This document shows positions 11,020 to 22,136 of a stretch of DNA of 64,000 nucleotides, one piece after another. Under the pieces are notes generated by a model. The model searched no databases. It was not told the origin of the DNA and saw only the letters and a program-made list of their open reading frames with translations. Both the position numbers and the translations under genes were made by a program. Position 1 is the first letter of the stretch; every line of letters starts with the position of its first letter. Origin of the DNA: Athripsodes cinereus (taxonomy: Eukaryota > Arthropoda > Insecta > Trichoptera > Leptoceridae); NCBI GenBank assembly GCA_947579605.1, contig OX388319.1:1674001-1738000 (forward strand). Direction: 5' to 3'.

Positions 11020-11205
11020 GAACAATAGAAATTGACGGTAATCGAGGGAAGGCGGCAGATGTCCTGGCTAAGAAACATCAGAGAGTGAACCGGAATCCAA
11101 AGGGTGGAAGAGCTGTTCCAGCTAGCACAGGACAAAGAAGCTTACGCCAGGGTGACAGCTGACAGCTAACGTCGGGGGGACCTGACATGGCACATTAAGA
11201 AAAAG
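11020..11205 (+). pseudogene. RTE-D: C-terminal LINE fragment
   Basis: Encodes a degraded version of the RTE-D tail (MSWLRNIREW, VEELFQLAQDKE) ending in CGTCGGGGGGACCTGACATG and an AAGAAAAAG tail. The better copy is at 35467-35636. Not functional. Confidence 0.65.
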
Positions 11206-12034
11206 ATTGATACAAAGAGAGCCAACTGTATTTACACGCAGTTAGTTAGTTGGTTACTGTATTTGTGTATATAAAACTGAGAAATAGATGTCTTTTTCTA
11301 CATAATTGGCTACCAAACTAAGGTCACATCTGAGGTACACACTACAACTTAACCTATGTGGTATAGACTAGCAACGCACCATTAATTTTCTCAGAAAACA
11401 TGTTCCAAAATTAATAATAATAAATTATTTAGCAGCTGTTTCACTCCATAACATTCTAATGGTCTCTTTCCTACTTACATATACTTAAGTATTGCACATT
11501 CTAATATACGTGATAAAACATAAAAGGACCCCTCCAATATAAAAAATCAATCAATATCCTTCAAGCCTTCAACACAAAAGTTATTATAGGTATATCTTTA
11601 TAATATATGAACATAAATTAAACAAACTTTGATGATAGCCGATTATTGTTGTAAAAAGGTGCACTTCAAATATATGAACCATCAATGCATTTAATATCAA
11701 CAGTAACATACTTTTAATATAAACGCATCAAAAACAAAAGACTCGAAGAAGATATTATAAACGTATATTTTTGAACTAACGCTCGTTTAACAATGATTGA
11801 TATGAAATTACATTGGTCGCAAAATTTGTTTGGCCGCACTACCAATGTAGGTATACTTTGAATTTCTCATTTATCAATTTAGTTGCTGACGCAATATTAG
11901 TGGATGCAATTTTGATTTCGAATTGTATCGGTTTTTTGTGGATCCATAGTACTGATTCAAGCTAGTAACTATGTGAATTTAATGTAAAAAAAATGTACTA
12001 ATGATAGAAATTACTATTACATTTATACGAGTGT
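11206..12034. other. AT-rich spacer
   Basis: No gene and no repeat shared within the window was noticed. Confidence 0.5.
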
Positions 12035-12110
12035 TGAGTGTCGGTGGTTGAATGGATAGTTTTGCGGTTACCGAACGTGAGGGAACGTAATTCATAACCA
12101 GTGCGAGGTC
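12035..12110 (+). mobile_element. Degenerate tRNA-like SINE head
   Basis: An A-box-like TGGTTGAATGG is followed by a degenerate B box (GTAATTCATAACC) at a tRNA-like spacing. A single copy here, so the call is tentative. Confidence 0.35.
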
Positions 12111-12479
12111 ACACCGCACTCTATTTGTACTTATATATCCGTGTATAGTAGATGTGATACCTACTCAGGGATATAGATACCTAGGTATAAAAGTGTTTCT
12201 ACATAATTTGATACACATACTTCTTTAAAGGTAGGTATACTTTGACAGATATTTTTTTATCTAAATACACGGTGAAAGAGCAAAAAATAGGTTTAGTGAG
12301 AAATATTACAGTTCAGCGTTATACCCACCCCTTGACCATCCAATTTATCCAATTATTTTAAAACTCTCTTATCGTATTATTTAAAAAACCTCTTCTCTCA
12401 ATATTAATAAAAATCTTAACTGCGCAAAAAATCTACATAAGAAAATAAACATGGCAGAATAATTAAACTTGACAAACAA

Positions 12480-12570
12480 ATATTGTATATGGGCGAGTTT
12501 ATCGCAGAAGCGCGATATCTTCCAACTGACCCATTAAAGAAAAACTAAAATAAAATAAATAAAAAACTGC
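12480..12570 (-). repeat. LINE 3' end of the GCGATAAACTCGCCC family
   Basis: On the minus strand: AGTTGGAAGATATCGC, a short loop, GCGATAAACTCGCCC. The same hairpin-containing 3' end occurs at 37190-37235, 48349-48475, 55380-55440 and, degraded, near 57690. It is probably the 3' UTR of a Jockey- or CR1-like LINE. Confidence 0.6.
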
Positions 12571-13190
12571 TTGTCTCATCTTATTTCATTATTTTCTAAT
12601 CGCCTGATGACATATAGGAAAAAACAAATAAATAAAAAGGGTGGTGATAATTTCATATCGTTCATGTTCTCAAGAGAAACATAAAAGGTAATTATGTATT
12701 AGAGAAGAGATTTTGATAAGAAATTTAGCATAATAATGAATATCTTTCATTTAGAAGCTTTGTACAGATAGCCAAAAGCTTGTGTTTACTCTACCTAAAG
12801 AAAACTTTTCTTAGCTTAAATGGTATGGAAATACAAATCAAAATATATTCTGGTATATTTGTTTACGGATGTTTGTGCATGGCGTTGATAGGGAAGTTAC
12901 AATTAATGATTCCTGCGAAAATTGCTGCAAATTGAGCTGACACATTTTTATGATCTCTGTGCCGTAAATCTTTTTTGTATCGTTGTCTTCAATTTAATTG
13001 ACTATGCTCTTCCATTTTTTCTCTCCAGTTCCACAAACCAACAACTCGAAATTCTATTATTCAAATACGTATCACGTTAAAGTTTAGAAGCAGCCTAGGG
13101 GTCTGCTAACTACTGAAAACTAGTATGTGCATCTAACAGAAATTATTCAATTATAGAATTTTTTATTTGTGGAACTGAAAAAAATAGCAA
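12571..13190. other. AT-rich spacer
   Basis: Nothing recognisable. A polypyrimidine-AG at 13010-13028 resembles a splice acceptor but no open exon follows. Confidence 0.4.
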
Positions 13191-13194
13191 TTTT

Positions 13195-13371
13195 TATTTA
13201 TTTATACAAGCAATAAACGGCTTTTGCCTTTTACAGTTTTCATAATAGTACACAACAATCTTTACATAAGTACATAAAAAATAAAAACAAACAAAAATAT
13301 TATTTGTGTTCAAAACATAATACAAAATAAGTTTACAAAAGTAAATAAAGAAACTACATACATACATACCA
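13195..13371 (-). repeat. Antisense LINE 3' tail
   Basis: TTTATTTATACAAGCAATAA followed by ACGGCTTTTGCC mirrors the ends at 9135, 34375 and 51000, the AACGGCNNNNGCC tail family. It lies directly beside the (TATG)n tail of the RTE-B copy. Confidence 0.45.
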
Positions 13372-14003
13372 TCACGCCGCTTCCCTCGCGGGGTAGGCAG
13401 AAAGGATCGAGCGCCACTTCCTTCTGTCCTTGCATACATCTTTCGCTTCCGTCACTGTCATACAATTCCTCATGCATGCTCTCCTGTTCAATGTGCTCAA
13501 CACGTGACCGTCCTGTAGGATTTGATTTAAATGATCTTGCCATTTAATCCTCGGACGTCCGCGTCTCCGAGCACCATTCCTCTCAGCCATATATATCTTC
13601 TTAGTCACTCTGTCCTCATTCATTCTTTCCACGTGCCCAAACCATCTTAACTTATTTACATTCATCCTTGTTATTACACCAACTTTCATTCCACATTCCT
13701 TTCGTATATCACTGTTACGCACACGATCTCTCAGACTCTTGCCACACATCCTTCTCAACGATCTCATTTCCACTGCATTTATGCCACTTTCATCCTTTTT
13801 TAACCATGTCCACGTCTCACTTGCATACATAAGTGTTGGCACTAAGATAGCAGAGTGCACCAACCTTTAAGCTGTGGTGGATATGTTTCTATTTGCAATT
13901 ATTGGTCGGATTGCACCATTTACCTTATTGCCAGCAACTTTTCTCCTTTCAATATCGCTTTCACACTTCCCATCTCTCGTGAACAAACTACCTAAGTACA
14001 CCT
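13372..14003 (-). pseudogene. RTE-B: best-preserved RTE-like LINE C-terminus
   Basis: About 210 codons on the minus strand with a single in-frame stop (near 13868) encode the post-RT C-terminal region of an RTE-like non-LTR retrotransposon. In order: YLGSLFTRDGKCESDIERR, ILVPTLMYASETW, RSLRRMCGKSLRDR, LRWFGHVERM, RRRGRPRIKWQDH, ACMRNCMTVTEAKDVCKDR and a final KWRSILSAYP. The 3' end carries GCGGCGTGATGGTATG and a (TATG)n tail. The RT and endonuclease domains are absent, so it cannot move by itself. Degraded relatives are at 23506, 28440, 28935, 40283, 41400, 46950 and 61276. It is possibly the partner LINE of SINE-A (see findings). Confidence 0.8.
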
Positions 14004-14415
14004 AAATAAAGAAACTGTGTAAGTTTAACACAGAATATACAAAAAATAAAAACATAATTATATAAAAGTAACAAGCCTAAAATTTAGATTTTAAATAGTT
14101 TCTAGTTCTTGGTCTATGGAACTTGATATTCGGTATAGCGTCTTGCGTTTCTTTCTTTACGTGTAATACTTTGTATCGCTTCTATTACTGTTGAGACAAT
14201 GGCAGACCTAATTTGGTCTGTTCACCTCGCAGAGAATCATCCCTCTCCTGCAGTGATAATAAACTTTTCCCTACCATTCGCTTGCCTCATGACATAAATG
14301 AAAAAATGGAGTACTCGTGGATACTTACACGTTTTAAAACGGCAAGTTTTTGGATATAATAAACAATTTAATATTTATTATTGTGTGATATTATTGTGAA
14401 AAGATAGCGAAATTG
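14004..14415 (-). repeat. Probable LINE 3' segment inserted beside RTE-B
   Basis: A moderately GC-rich block (14095-14280) with an AT-rich run toward 14010, oriented as an antisense 3' end. It interrupts the homology of the RTE-B fragment. Family not recognised. Confidence 0.35.
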
Positions 14416-14590
14416 CCAATGCAGGTGTTTTGAGATGGTTAGGCGTGACTTGAGAGACTACAATGTCATTTAGAATGGCATAATGGATAAAAATACGTAG
14501 CCAGAAAAGACGAAAAAATACAAGTACCAACATCAAGTGGAACTGACAATTGCCCAAAGAGCAGAAGAAACAAAAACAAAAACAGATTAT
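14416..14590 (+). pseudogene. RTE-F fragment, degraded
   Basis: Frame-broken relative of 17216-17345: an RDLRDYNV-like piece followed by a lysine-rich region. It ends before the AT tract at 14585. Confidence 0.45.
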
Positions 14591-14671
14591 TTTTATTTTT
14601 TATTTTATTTATTCTTTATGGATAATACAGTTATAACAATAAATAGGCATAAAAATTAAGCACAACAATGA

Positions 14672-14851
14672 ATTCGTCGGTAGCCTGGAGGTAGAGTCTC
14701 GGCCTCGTGAACAGAGGGGTTCCGTGGTTCCATCCCAGGTGCCGGCAAAACTCCCCTTTCACGACATAAGCTTTTAGCTTTCAGTGTAAGGTGTATAAGG
14801 TTGTATTTGGATTTATAACAAAACCCAGATATATCTTTAAATAAAAAAATG
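14672..14851 (+). mobile_element. SINE-B, full-length tRNA-headed SINE
   Basis: The head AATTCGTCGGTAGCCTGGAG has an A-box-like TAGCCTGGAGG; the B box is slightly mutated (GTGGTTCCATCCC). The body has CTCCCCTTTCACGACATAAG and GTGTATAAGGTTGTATTTGG, ending ACCCAGATATATCTTT and an A-rich tail. Other copies: 17806, 35997 (minus), 40642, 53591 (minus), 60808 (minus, truncated). Confidence 0.85.
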
Positions 14852-15485
14852 ATCGAACCAATCAAGATGCCTTTCTTACCAACCAATAAACATAAATTTG
14901 AGGTACATACTTTATTTGATAAAAAGATGAAGAAAGAAGAAAAAATGTTAAAACATACTTAAAAAAATGTAAAAAAACATATCAAAAAATATACATACAC
15001 AACGTCCACAAATCCAATCCCTAAAAATAGTGCTTACTATGTCAAGAACCAATTCCTACTCAATAATAGTAACACATAAAGGTACAAAAGAACTTTAGCA
15101 TTTATGCAATCATTTGATGTTATGTGTGTAGTACACGAAAATCTCATGATAAGTCATTGTTATGGCAACCTGTATCTAGCCTACATACTCGTTGAATATT
15201 AGGTATAATGTAGGTATAATGGTGGTCATTCTATTCACAAACCATCCATCTTGATAGCCCATATATGGATTTGTGCCATAATCTGCCGTTTGCCACAGTT
15301 TGCCATAAATGTTCCGATCTGGTAGAAAGTCCCAGCATTCATCGTTGTATCGGAAATATTGACGGAGTGAAAAGATAAATTAATTATATTACAAAAATAC
15401 AAATAAAACTCTTGGCTATGACTGGAATGATATGATGTTTGGAAGCTACGAGAAAGGGCAAAGTAAGACAAGATTCGAAACTCCA
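14852..15485. other. AT-rich spacer
   Basis: An 84-codon minus-strand frame at 15235-15489 is present, but I recognise no domain. No other feature. Confidence 0.4.
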
Positions 15486-15745
15486 ACATTCACGGGAGTC
15501 AAGCTGTACGTGATTTAGCGGAGAAGATAATTAAAAGAAAGCAAATTGCGATGACAAGGGCATGTATCCAGATGACCACGAGATTTCGTAGATAATAAGA
15601 TTCAACAGCTTGAGGTTCCAGGTAGGAGGTCTGAAGGATGGCCCAAACGTAGTGTGGTGCATCAGCACTTACATACGTGCCTATAAGACCGAGTAAGCAT
15701 CTACGCGGTCACACCGTAAAATGCCATAACATATCATTATACCAT
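15486..15745 (+). pseudogene. Degraded RTE-like C-terminal fragment
   Basis: Across several frames it reads like an RTE tail: an ACIQMTTRF-like piece, EVPGRRSEGWPKRSVVHQH and DRVSIYAV. Stops and frameshifts make it non-functional. Confidence 0.45.
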
Positions 15746-15777
15746 TAGACAACTATATAAGGAAAACTCTGCGGGGT

Positions 15778-16601
15778 AGATATATAACAATGAAGGTGAT
15801 TGTCAGATTTTGCAGAGCAATTTGGATGGGTTGAGGTCTTGGTGTGAGCGTAATAGGCTTTTTTTGAATATTGATAAGTGTCAGGTCATAACATTTACTA
15901 AAAGAAAGAATCCGTTTATGTTTGAGTACAGGTTGGGAGATGATGTTTTGGAACGCGTTCATGCTATAAGGGACTTAGGAGTAGTCTTTGACCATCGTTT
16001 AACTTTTGTTCCACATATTGAGGATATTACTTGCAAGGGCATGAAAATGTTGGGATTCGTGTTGAGGGTGGCCAGAGAATTCGTCAGTATACCAGCGATC
16101 AAGGCTATGTTTGTGTCCTTAGTCAGAAGCTTGGTAGAATATAACTCTCCTATATGGTCTCCTCACTACGCAGTCCACTCTAACAATATTGAAAGGATTC
16201 AGCATAAGTTTTTGAGGTATGTCAACTATATGATGCGCATTCCTATTGAGGAGATTGATTACTCTTACTTGTTGTCCCTTTTAAATTTAAACACATTGTC
16301 TGATAGACGAATAATCTCTGATCTGATTGTGCTATTCAAGATTGTAAGAGGGGAATTAGATTGCCTTGACCTTAACAGTTTAATATCATATCATATTCCA
16401 ACAAGAGCCACTCGTCAGGTTGTGACTTTTCATAGTGACGTAGTTGATACTAACTATTTATATAACTCGCCCCTTTATAGGATGCATAGGTTGGGGAATA
16501 TGTATGGTCATTTGGCGGATGTTTTTGCGGATTCCTTATCCGAATACAAATGGAAATTAACAGAAAATTTTAAATCTGCGAGTTTGATGGATTGTGTTTA
16601 G
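15778..16601 (+). CDS. 5'-truncated LINE reverse transcriptase C-terminus (Jockey/CR1-like)
   Basis: A 273-codon frame is open from 15780 to the TAG at 16599-16601. It starts just after the RT catalytic motif of such elements (IYNNEGDCQILQSNL) and continues through WCERNRLFLNIDKCQVITF, IRDLGVVFDHRLTFVPHI, a LVEYNSPIWSPHY stretch and ERIQHKFLRYVNY, then YRMHRLGNMYGHLADVF near the end. These are the thumb and C-terminal regions of Jockey- or CR1-like non-LTR retrotransposons. There is no true start codon; it is a 5'-truncated insertion, and the lack of stops suggests it is fairly young. The YxDD motif and endonuclease are missing, so no activity is expected. Confidence 0.85.
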
Positions 16602-17005
16602 TTGCTGGGTTTTGATGTGTTGTTTTTGCGACGAGATTGTATCTATTGGTGTATTCGGTTTGAACGAGAGTGGAACAACCCGAAACTATGTATTGTATTG
16701 TTACCGACTTGGCCAGGCATTCCCTACATGAATAATTAATTGTATTTTGATTTTTTATGATATATATTAGGAAGTTTATAATCATTATTATTTTTAAGAG
16801 ATTTATAATCATTATTATTTTTAAGAGATTTATAATCATTATTATTTTTAAGAGATTTATAATCATTATTTGAAATTATTTGCTAGTACTACATTACAGC
16901 TACATTGTTTTTATCACTTGACTGTTTTCTTTTGTTATATTATGTTTGTAAAGGCTGGTTCAGCCGTTTATTATTATAAAATAAAAAAAAAAATAAAAAA
17001 AATAA
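16602..17005 (+). repeat. 3' UTR and A-rich tail of the 15778 LINE
   Basis: Continues from the stop codon to a short hairpin (GGCTGGTTCAGCC, 16953-16965) and an (AAAT/A)n tail at 16975-17005. It contains the 27-bp minisatellite listed separately. Confidence 0.6.
16774..16870 (+). repeat. 27-bp minisatellite, about 3.6 units
   Basis: Unit TTTATAATCATTATTATTTT plus TAAGAGA repeats at 16774, 16801, 16828 and 16855 (partial), essentially without mismatches, within the LINE 3' UTR. Confidence 0.9.
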
Positions 17006-17009
17006 CAAC

Positions 17010-17195
17010 ACCGCATTACTTCCATCGGATCGCATCTGGACATCGCATCAGCAATACCTTCATACCATCATCAAGATGGGTCGCCACCTCACCTACTCAC
17101 TTTGCAACTATTGTCAATAAAGACCTGCTCCATCAATCTTAACTGTTTTCTTTGTCTACCCCATTGTAGATCCACACATGTACAGTATTGGTGAC
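17010..17195 (+). mobile_element. LTR fragment followed by a primer-binding-site-like sequence
   Basis: A polyadenylation signal (AATAAA, near 17118) lies inside a GC-richer block. About 75 bp later comes TTGGTGACCCCGAC at 17190, a sequence commonly found just after the 5' LTR of arthropod LTR retrotransposons as the tRNA primer site. The internal region is absent: RTE-F sequence follows within 30 bp. A truncated LTR element is inferred. Confidence 0.5.
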
Positions 17196-17215
17196 CCCGA
17201 CATCTATAATAGTAG

Positions 17216-17345
17216 TGCAGGTGGCGGAAAGTGGTAAGGCAGGACATGCGAGACTACGATGTTAGCCAGATTGACACACTGGACAGAACCACGTGGCGAA
17301 GAAAAACAAAAAAGGCAGACCCCACTATCATGTGGGATGAATAAC
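17216..17345 (+). pseudogene. RTE-F: C-terminal LINE fragment
   Basis: Encodes MRDYDVSQIDTLDRTTW, then RRKTKKADPTIMWDE and a stop. The pattern of a DR.xWRxxxRKADP tail is typical of RTE-like elements. Truncated at both sides. Confidence 0.6.
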
Positions 17346-17607
17346 TGTCTAAGGAGAAAGAGAATATACACCGTGACACTTTATAGCATAAGAATTGAAT
17401 ACGGATTTCTTTACCATACCGCTTCAGTTTTCGAAGCCTTCTCCGCTTCAGAGAAATCTAGATTAAGTTTAATATTTTCCATAAAATTTACATAATATTA
17501 TTTATAAGGCAGTACGCATTATTTTCCGGGACTTCTTTATTGTTATGTATTTTGGTACCAACTAACTTTCCGTGAGAAATCAAAACTTTGATAAAGTATA
17601 ATATATC

Positions 17608-17740
17608 TACCGACGGCTCTTGGTGGAAGTTAATATTAATAATTTATTAATAAAACAATGCAGGTGTATGGTTATTCCACTGTTGGCTTTATTAATTTTG
17701 CGAGCCGGCTTTCAAGAGCTTCCGCTCTCATCGTCAGGCA
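17608..17740 (+). repeat. CCGACGGYTCTTGGTGGAAG-headed repeat with terminal hairpin motif
   Basis: Starts with the same head motif as 4882 and ends on the minus strand with CCTGACGATGAGAGCGGAAG, closing a six-base-pair stem before GAAA. The related hairpin at 39789-39817 is close in sequence. No coding capacity. Confidence 0.5.
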
Positions 17741-17805
17741 AAAGTAAAGACTTGAAATTACTTTTGCCTGAATTACTTTTAGCTGAATTAAAGTCTTTAT
17801 CACAG

Positions 17806-17912
17806 GAGCCGGCAAACTTCCCTTTCACGACACAAGCTTTTAGCTTTCTGTGAAAGGTGTATAAGGTTGTGTTTGAGTTAGTAACAAAACCTAGATATAT
17901 CTATAAAAAATA
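17806..17912 (+). mobile_element. SINE-B, 5'-truncated
   Basis: Retains GCCGGCAAACTTCCC to the CCTAGATATATCTATAAAAA tail; the tRNA-like head is missing. Confidence 0.8.
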
Positions 17913-17979
17913 TGTCTGCTTATTTCTGAGTTATCGATGAAATATTATAAAATATCTTACTATGAACAGATATTCAAAT

Positions 17980-18220
17980 CTCGTGGAGTCCCCGATAAAA
18001 AAGGTCTCTCACAATTTTCTGTTAGTTTTTGAGTGTTCTGTAAGAGGCAGGTACTCACAAAACATAAATTTTAAGATATTTCACATATTCATTTCAGCGA
18101 TTAGGTATACCATCAATCCTGAATGTCTTTACTTCAATTGACACAGAGAGAACAACTTACATGTTTTTAAGTGTACTTGGCCCGCTGGCTACCCCACTAG
18201 TGGGAAAAGCTGTGACGGTA
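17980..18220 (+). mobile_element. SINE-A, near full length, diverged
   Basis: From CGTGGAGTCCCCGATAAA to TGGGAAAAGCTGTGACGGTA; the tail is (TGAA)n-like instead of (TAG)n. Many substitutions, so an older copy. Confidence 0.75.
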
Positions 18221-18895
18221 TGAATGAAATAATAATATTTGTACTTCATTACATTCATGTGACGGGTTACAATATTTATTCTATGATTATAATTTAAAGT
18301 TTAAAATCGGATCTATTATATTTCCAATAATAGCATTGTGATCAACTATCTGAATTATATTATCTCAATACCTAATTATTGTTAACCCTCTGACTACCAG
18401 TGTGGCCGCACAGGCACACGAAGAATTTAATTTGTTAAAATTTACCTGGTTTTAATAATTTGGTTGGTGTTGTAATAATTATGTAGAAAAGTTGATTTTA
18501 CAAGGTGAATTAAATATTTTTCTTTTGGAGAAACCAAAAGATGTGTTATTTTTTTCCAAATTTTTTATTTTGTTTTTTGGCAGCGATTTTAATATTAACG
18601 ACTTGTCATCAGAAAATTAAAATAGATGCTATTGTTTTGTGCATCCATATTTATTTATTCTACATATTCTCACCCGTTGACATATTTTATTATACCTTTC
18701 TATACATTTTTCTTGTTAATCCTTACTTTGCATTTACAAATTGCTTAATTTATTTCTTTGACTTTATTTTTATTTTATTTTATTTCATAGAGACACTCAC
18801 AGAAAACTGTCAACACAATACATAAATTACAAACATACAATAAGATCTGGCCAGTTCCCCAATTAAGAGCGTCTACAGCATGCACAATCAGAGAA
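18221..18895. other. AT-rich spacer, possible left end of a TTAA-flanked element
   Basis: A 94-codon hydrophobic frame at 18541-18825 is phenylalanine- and isoleucine-rich as expected of random AT-rich DNA, and I do not call it a gene. TTAACCCTCTGACTACCA at 18383 could be a piggyBac-like end (see findings). Confidence 0.4.
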
Positions 18896-18925
18896 TTCAA
18901 TTAAATTAAATTAAATTAAATTAAA
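18896..18925 (+). repeat. (AATTA)n microsatellite
   Basis: About five AATTA units, directly before the GC-rich island; possibly the tail of an antisense retroelement. Confidence 0.8.
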
Positions 18926-18929
18926 GCGT

Positions 18930-19200
18930 AACTCAATATCTGCGGTGACAAGGCAAAGGGGCACAAGTCAGCCCCGCAGCACCGAGTCACCCCCCCCCCC
19001 CCCACAGAAATGCAGGCATACATCACACCCCACAAAGTAATGGGATCAAGGGTAGCCCATGGTACTAGGCAACCCCGGATGCCAACACCTGCGAAGCACG
19101 ACACACACCCACACCTCCGCGGAGGGAACAACTCAACACCGCAAAACCGACCCACGCCCCCTCACCCCGCCACCACAGATACAATGCCACGATAATGATA
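18930..19200. other. GC-rich island with a 14-base C run
   Basis: This block stands out from its AT-rich surroundings and includes a C homopolymer at 18990-19003. Open frames of 61-79 codons run on both strands with proline- or cysteine-rich products. It may be an internal or 5' piece of a GC-rich LINE; I cannot identify it. Confidence 0.4.
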
Positions 19201-19738
19201 ATCTCTATGTAGAGATAATCCTGCTAATGCACATCATCGCATTTTTCTTAGGTAAACTGCTCTGTTGATTTGTTATACTTGTTAGACTTGCTTATATTTG
19301 TAATTTTTTATTGACTATTTCTTATTATTTTTTGACAATTGCGTTTTTTATTCGAGTTTTATTGTCAGTTGAACTGTTTCATCAATATGTAAAAAGTCAC
19401 GCTATTTGTGTTGTTATAAATAAACTATTGTTTATTTTTGTTATGATATTTGTGAACTTAAAAATATTAATTACAACTTCGTAAAGTTTTTAATGTGTCA
19501 TTAAAATACCGATAATCTTGTACAAACACATGGATCTCCCTTATAAACGGTAAAAAACATAAAGTTAATAATATTACTTACGCATTTGTTCAGAAATAGT
19601 GTCAATATGTATTTTTTTACCTGTTTAATTTTTTTGTGCTTCAAAGATTTTTATTATTCATTACTCTTTGGTAAGAGGTATTTAGTTCTATTTCATCAAA
19701 AATCACTAAAAAAATATTCATACTCATTGCACATGAAA
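19201..19738. other. AT-rich spacer
   Basis: Nothing recognised. Confidence 0.45.
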
Positions 19739-20008
19739 AGACAATTTTCAAGATTCTCCAATTTAATTTGGAAGTGAGAGGGTAAAGACGGAATATACAG
19801 TACATAGTAGGAGGATGTGAATAGTGCCCACTGAGATGGTATGTACAATATACAGACATATAAATGTAGACAAAGACAATTTTCAAGATTCTCCAAATTA
19901 ATTTGGAAGTGAGAGGGTTAAGACGGGATATATGTACAGTACATAGTAGGAGGATGTGAATAGTGCCTACTGTGATGGTTTGTACATATCTTATATAAAT
20001 GTATGTAG
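19739..20008 (+). repeat. 135-bp tandem duplication
   Basis: The unit starting AGACAATTTTCAAGATTCTC at 19739 is repeated at 19874, with AGTACATAGTAGGAGGATGT in both. The copies differ by a few substitutions and short indels. Confidence 0.9.
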
Positions 20009-21138
20009 GTATCTAACAATGTTGAATATTATGAAGGTAGGTTGGTAGTTCAGTTATTATAGGTAGGTCGTAATATAATGGATGGACCCGGTAGCCGCGG
20101 GCAACTGGCCAACCCGCCTCTATATTATTATGACTACTACTTAATGTACACGGTGGCTCATACAAAATTATACACTATTTGTTTTTTTTTTTTATAATTT
20201 TCGCAAACATACAGTTATTACAATATATAGAACAAATAAATAAAAAAAAGTCGACACATAAACAAGCAAAGTTTGCTAACACATTACAAAACAAATCTTA
20301 CCAAGTACCTACATTCTATAGTGAAAGAAAAAAAGAACATGATAATGTTTTGGATACACTGCCGAGTCCGAAAACTCGCCAATCATGCGCATACATCATA
20401 ATGATCAAATGTATAGTAAGGCAAGGATTGGGGACAAAAGCAGTTAGGAGAAAGGAAGACATCAATACGTACTTGTTTCTTCATCTTTGTGTTGTCCTGC
20501 CTGTCTTGATGGAGAGTATTAGATCCAGGTGAGATGTCCCTTGGGGAGGGAGTGTCTCTACTACAGAAATTCCGATAGCGGTGACCCTCGCGTTCTCCGG
20601 TCCAAATACCTTAAAGAAGCTTCTGGACTCCTCAACATAGCTTTTGCTTCATGTTAATTTGTAAATATTATACGTAAGATCAACACGTCAAGCCACTGAT
20701 GATGACGAAAGTCCAGTTGACTAAACCTGCATTTTTTTTCTAGATTCGTGAATATAATTTCGAAATTCAAATTTGCTTTGAATTACAAAATCTTTTCGAT
20801 CATCGGACGGAAGTAAGTTATTAAGTTTTTCTTGAGCCATCTTATGAATGAGGTACGTACAAAAATGATACAGATTCCTTGAGACGTCCGCAGCATTTGA
20901 GGTCACGACAATGGCTTACCTATTACACACACACATACCCAATATACAACTACAAGAGAAGAGCAAATAAGTACATGAATATACAGATAATATAACTAAT
21001 ATAGATAAAATTGTAATATGTATAGGCAAGTCCTCCTCTAATATTGCTATTGAGATGAAACCATTTGAATCTAAAAGCACATAGTAAATATTGCTATGGG
21101 TAATCGACCTAAAGATAGATCTGAAAATATATATCTAT
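20009..21138. other. Mixed spacer, no gene assigned
   Basis: A 117-codon frame (20179-20532) has no recognisable domain. A GC-richer patch at 20525-20640 is unexplained. CTGATGATGACGAAAG at 20697-20712 resembles the recurring hairpin motif but lacks its stem. Confidence 0.4.
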
Positions 21139-21183
21139 CTATACCATCACGGTATCTACCAAAAGTGGGGTAGCCAGTAGACT
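21139..21183 (-). mobile_element. SINE-A, 3' end fragment
   Basis: ATACCATCACGGTATCTACC and GTGGGGTAGCCAGTAGAC are the complement of the SINE-A 3' hairpin. It lies head-to-head with the next copy. Confidence 0.65.
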
Positions 21184-21203
21184 AAGAAATAGCCATACAA
21201 ATA

Positions 21204-21398
21204 AGCCGTGGAGTCTCCTGTAAAGAATAGGTATCCCACTCAAGTTTTCGAGTGTCCTGTAAAAGGTGTGCGTTCGAAAAAACCCATCTTGAATGTTTTA
21301 ATTTTTTATTGCCACAGAGAGGACGGCTTGCATGTTGTTCGTTACATACGGTTGGTATGCTTGCTATCCCACTTGTGAGATATGACGTGATGGTGTAA
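21204..21398 (+). mobile_element. SINE-A with internal deletion
   Basis: Starts CCGTGGAGTCTCCTGTAAAG and ends GATATGACGTGATGGTGTAA. The central AAGACATTTTACATCTTAAA segment is deleted. Confidence 0.75.
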
Positions 21399-22136
21399 TA
21401 TTGCATAGAAATATACTCTGCCGTTGAGCACCCGATACCTTCGCCTTCAAGAACTTCTATACTTTCTTTGGTAGCCTAATATCCCCATCAAGAACCAAAA
21501 GATACTCCACAGAGAGGAAGGCATATTACCATTTCTTCCCTTCCCTTATTGCACCAAATTTTTTGGTGTGAGGCCGCTGAATCTAGAGTGCTCTTTCGGG
21601 TATAGCATAATATCTCGCTTCATTGCGACACTGAATCCTGTTTGTGCATGTGTGTGTCATTTTTGAGATCATATCTCCGGGTACGACATTATGCATGTGG
21701 CGAGCGCTGCCCTTAAAAAAAAAGAATAGTATACCTACTAATATTCTATTCTATTCCATTCTCAAAGTCCATCCACTCGTTTACGAAGTATACTATTACA
21801 AAAATTACTTACAAAATCATTCGTACGAAGGTATAACATCTAAAGATAGAGCCTCAATATTTAATAGCATGTAAAAGGCAGTAATTACATAGTTAATAAT
21901 ATTATGGTCAGCGTTATTCTGTGTACATAGAGACACGCGCACGATCTGGACACGAACCCATTTACATGAAAGAAGAGGCGTTGTTCCATATATTAAAACA
22001 TAATAATAATAAAATTATTGTTAATATTATGTTTACGATGTTATGGGTTTACGTACTTACGGGCTATTAACCATTCAGCTTAGACAACATTACTCATAAG
22101 AATGCACTAACTACGCTATGCGAATTTGACTATTTT
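21399..22136. other. Spacer up to the assembly gap
   Basis: Nothing recognisable as a gene. The last 15 bases (22122-22136) recur after the gap. Confidence 0.45.

Noticed and set aside
10577..11135. Opposed ORFs of 92-122 codons
   Set aside because: Both strands are open over the same bases and the right part belongs to the RTE-D fragment; no domain found.
13010..13110. Possible exon after a polypyrimidine-CAG on the plus strand
   Set aside because: Stops occur in the frames soon after and no donor is convincing.
18541..18825. Small membrane protein
   Set aside because: Hydrophobic F/I/L/Y-rich translation is what AT-rich random DNA gives. No homology features, no splice context.
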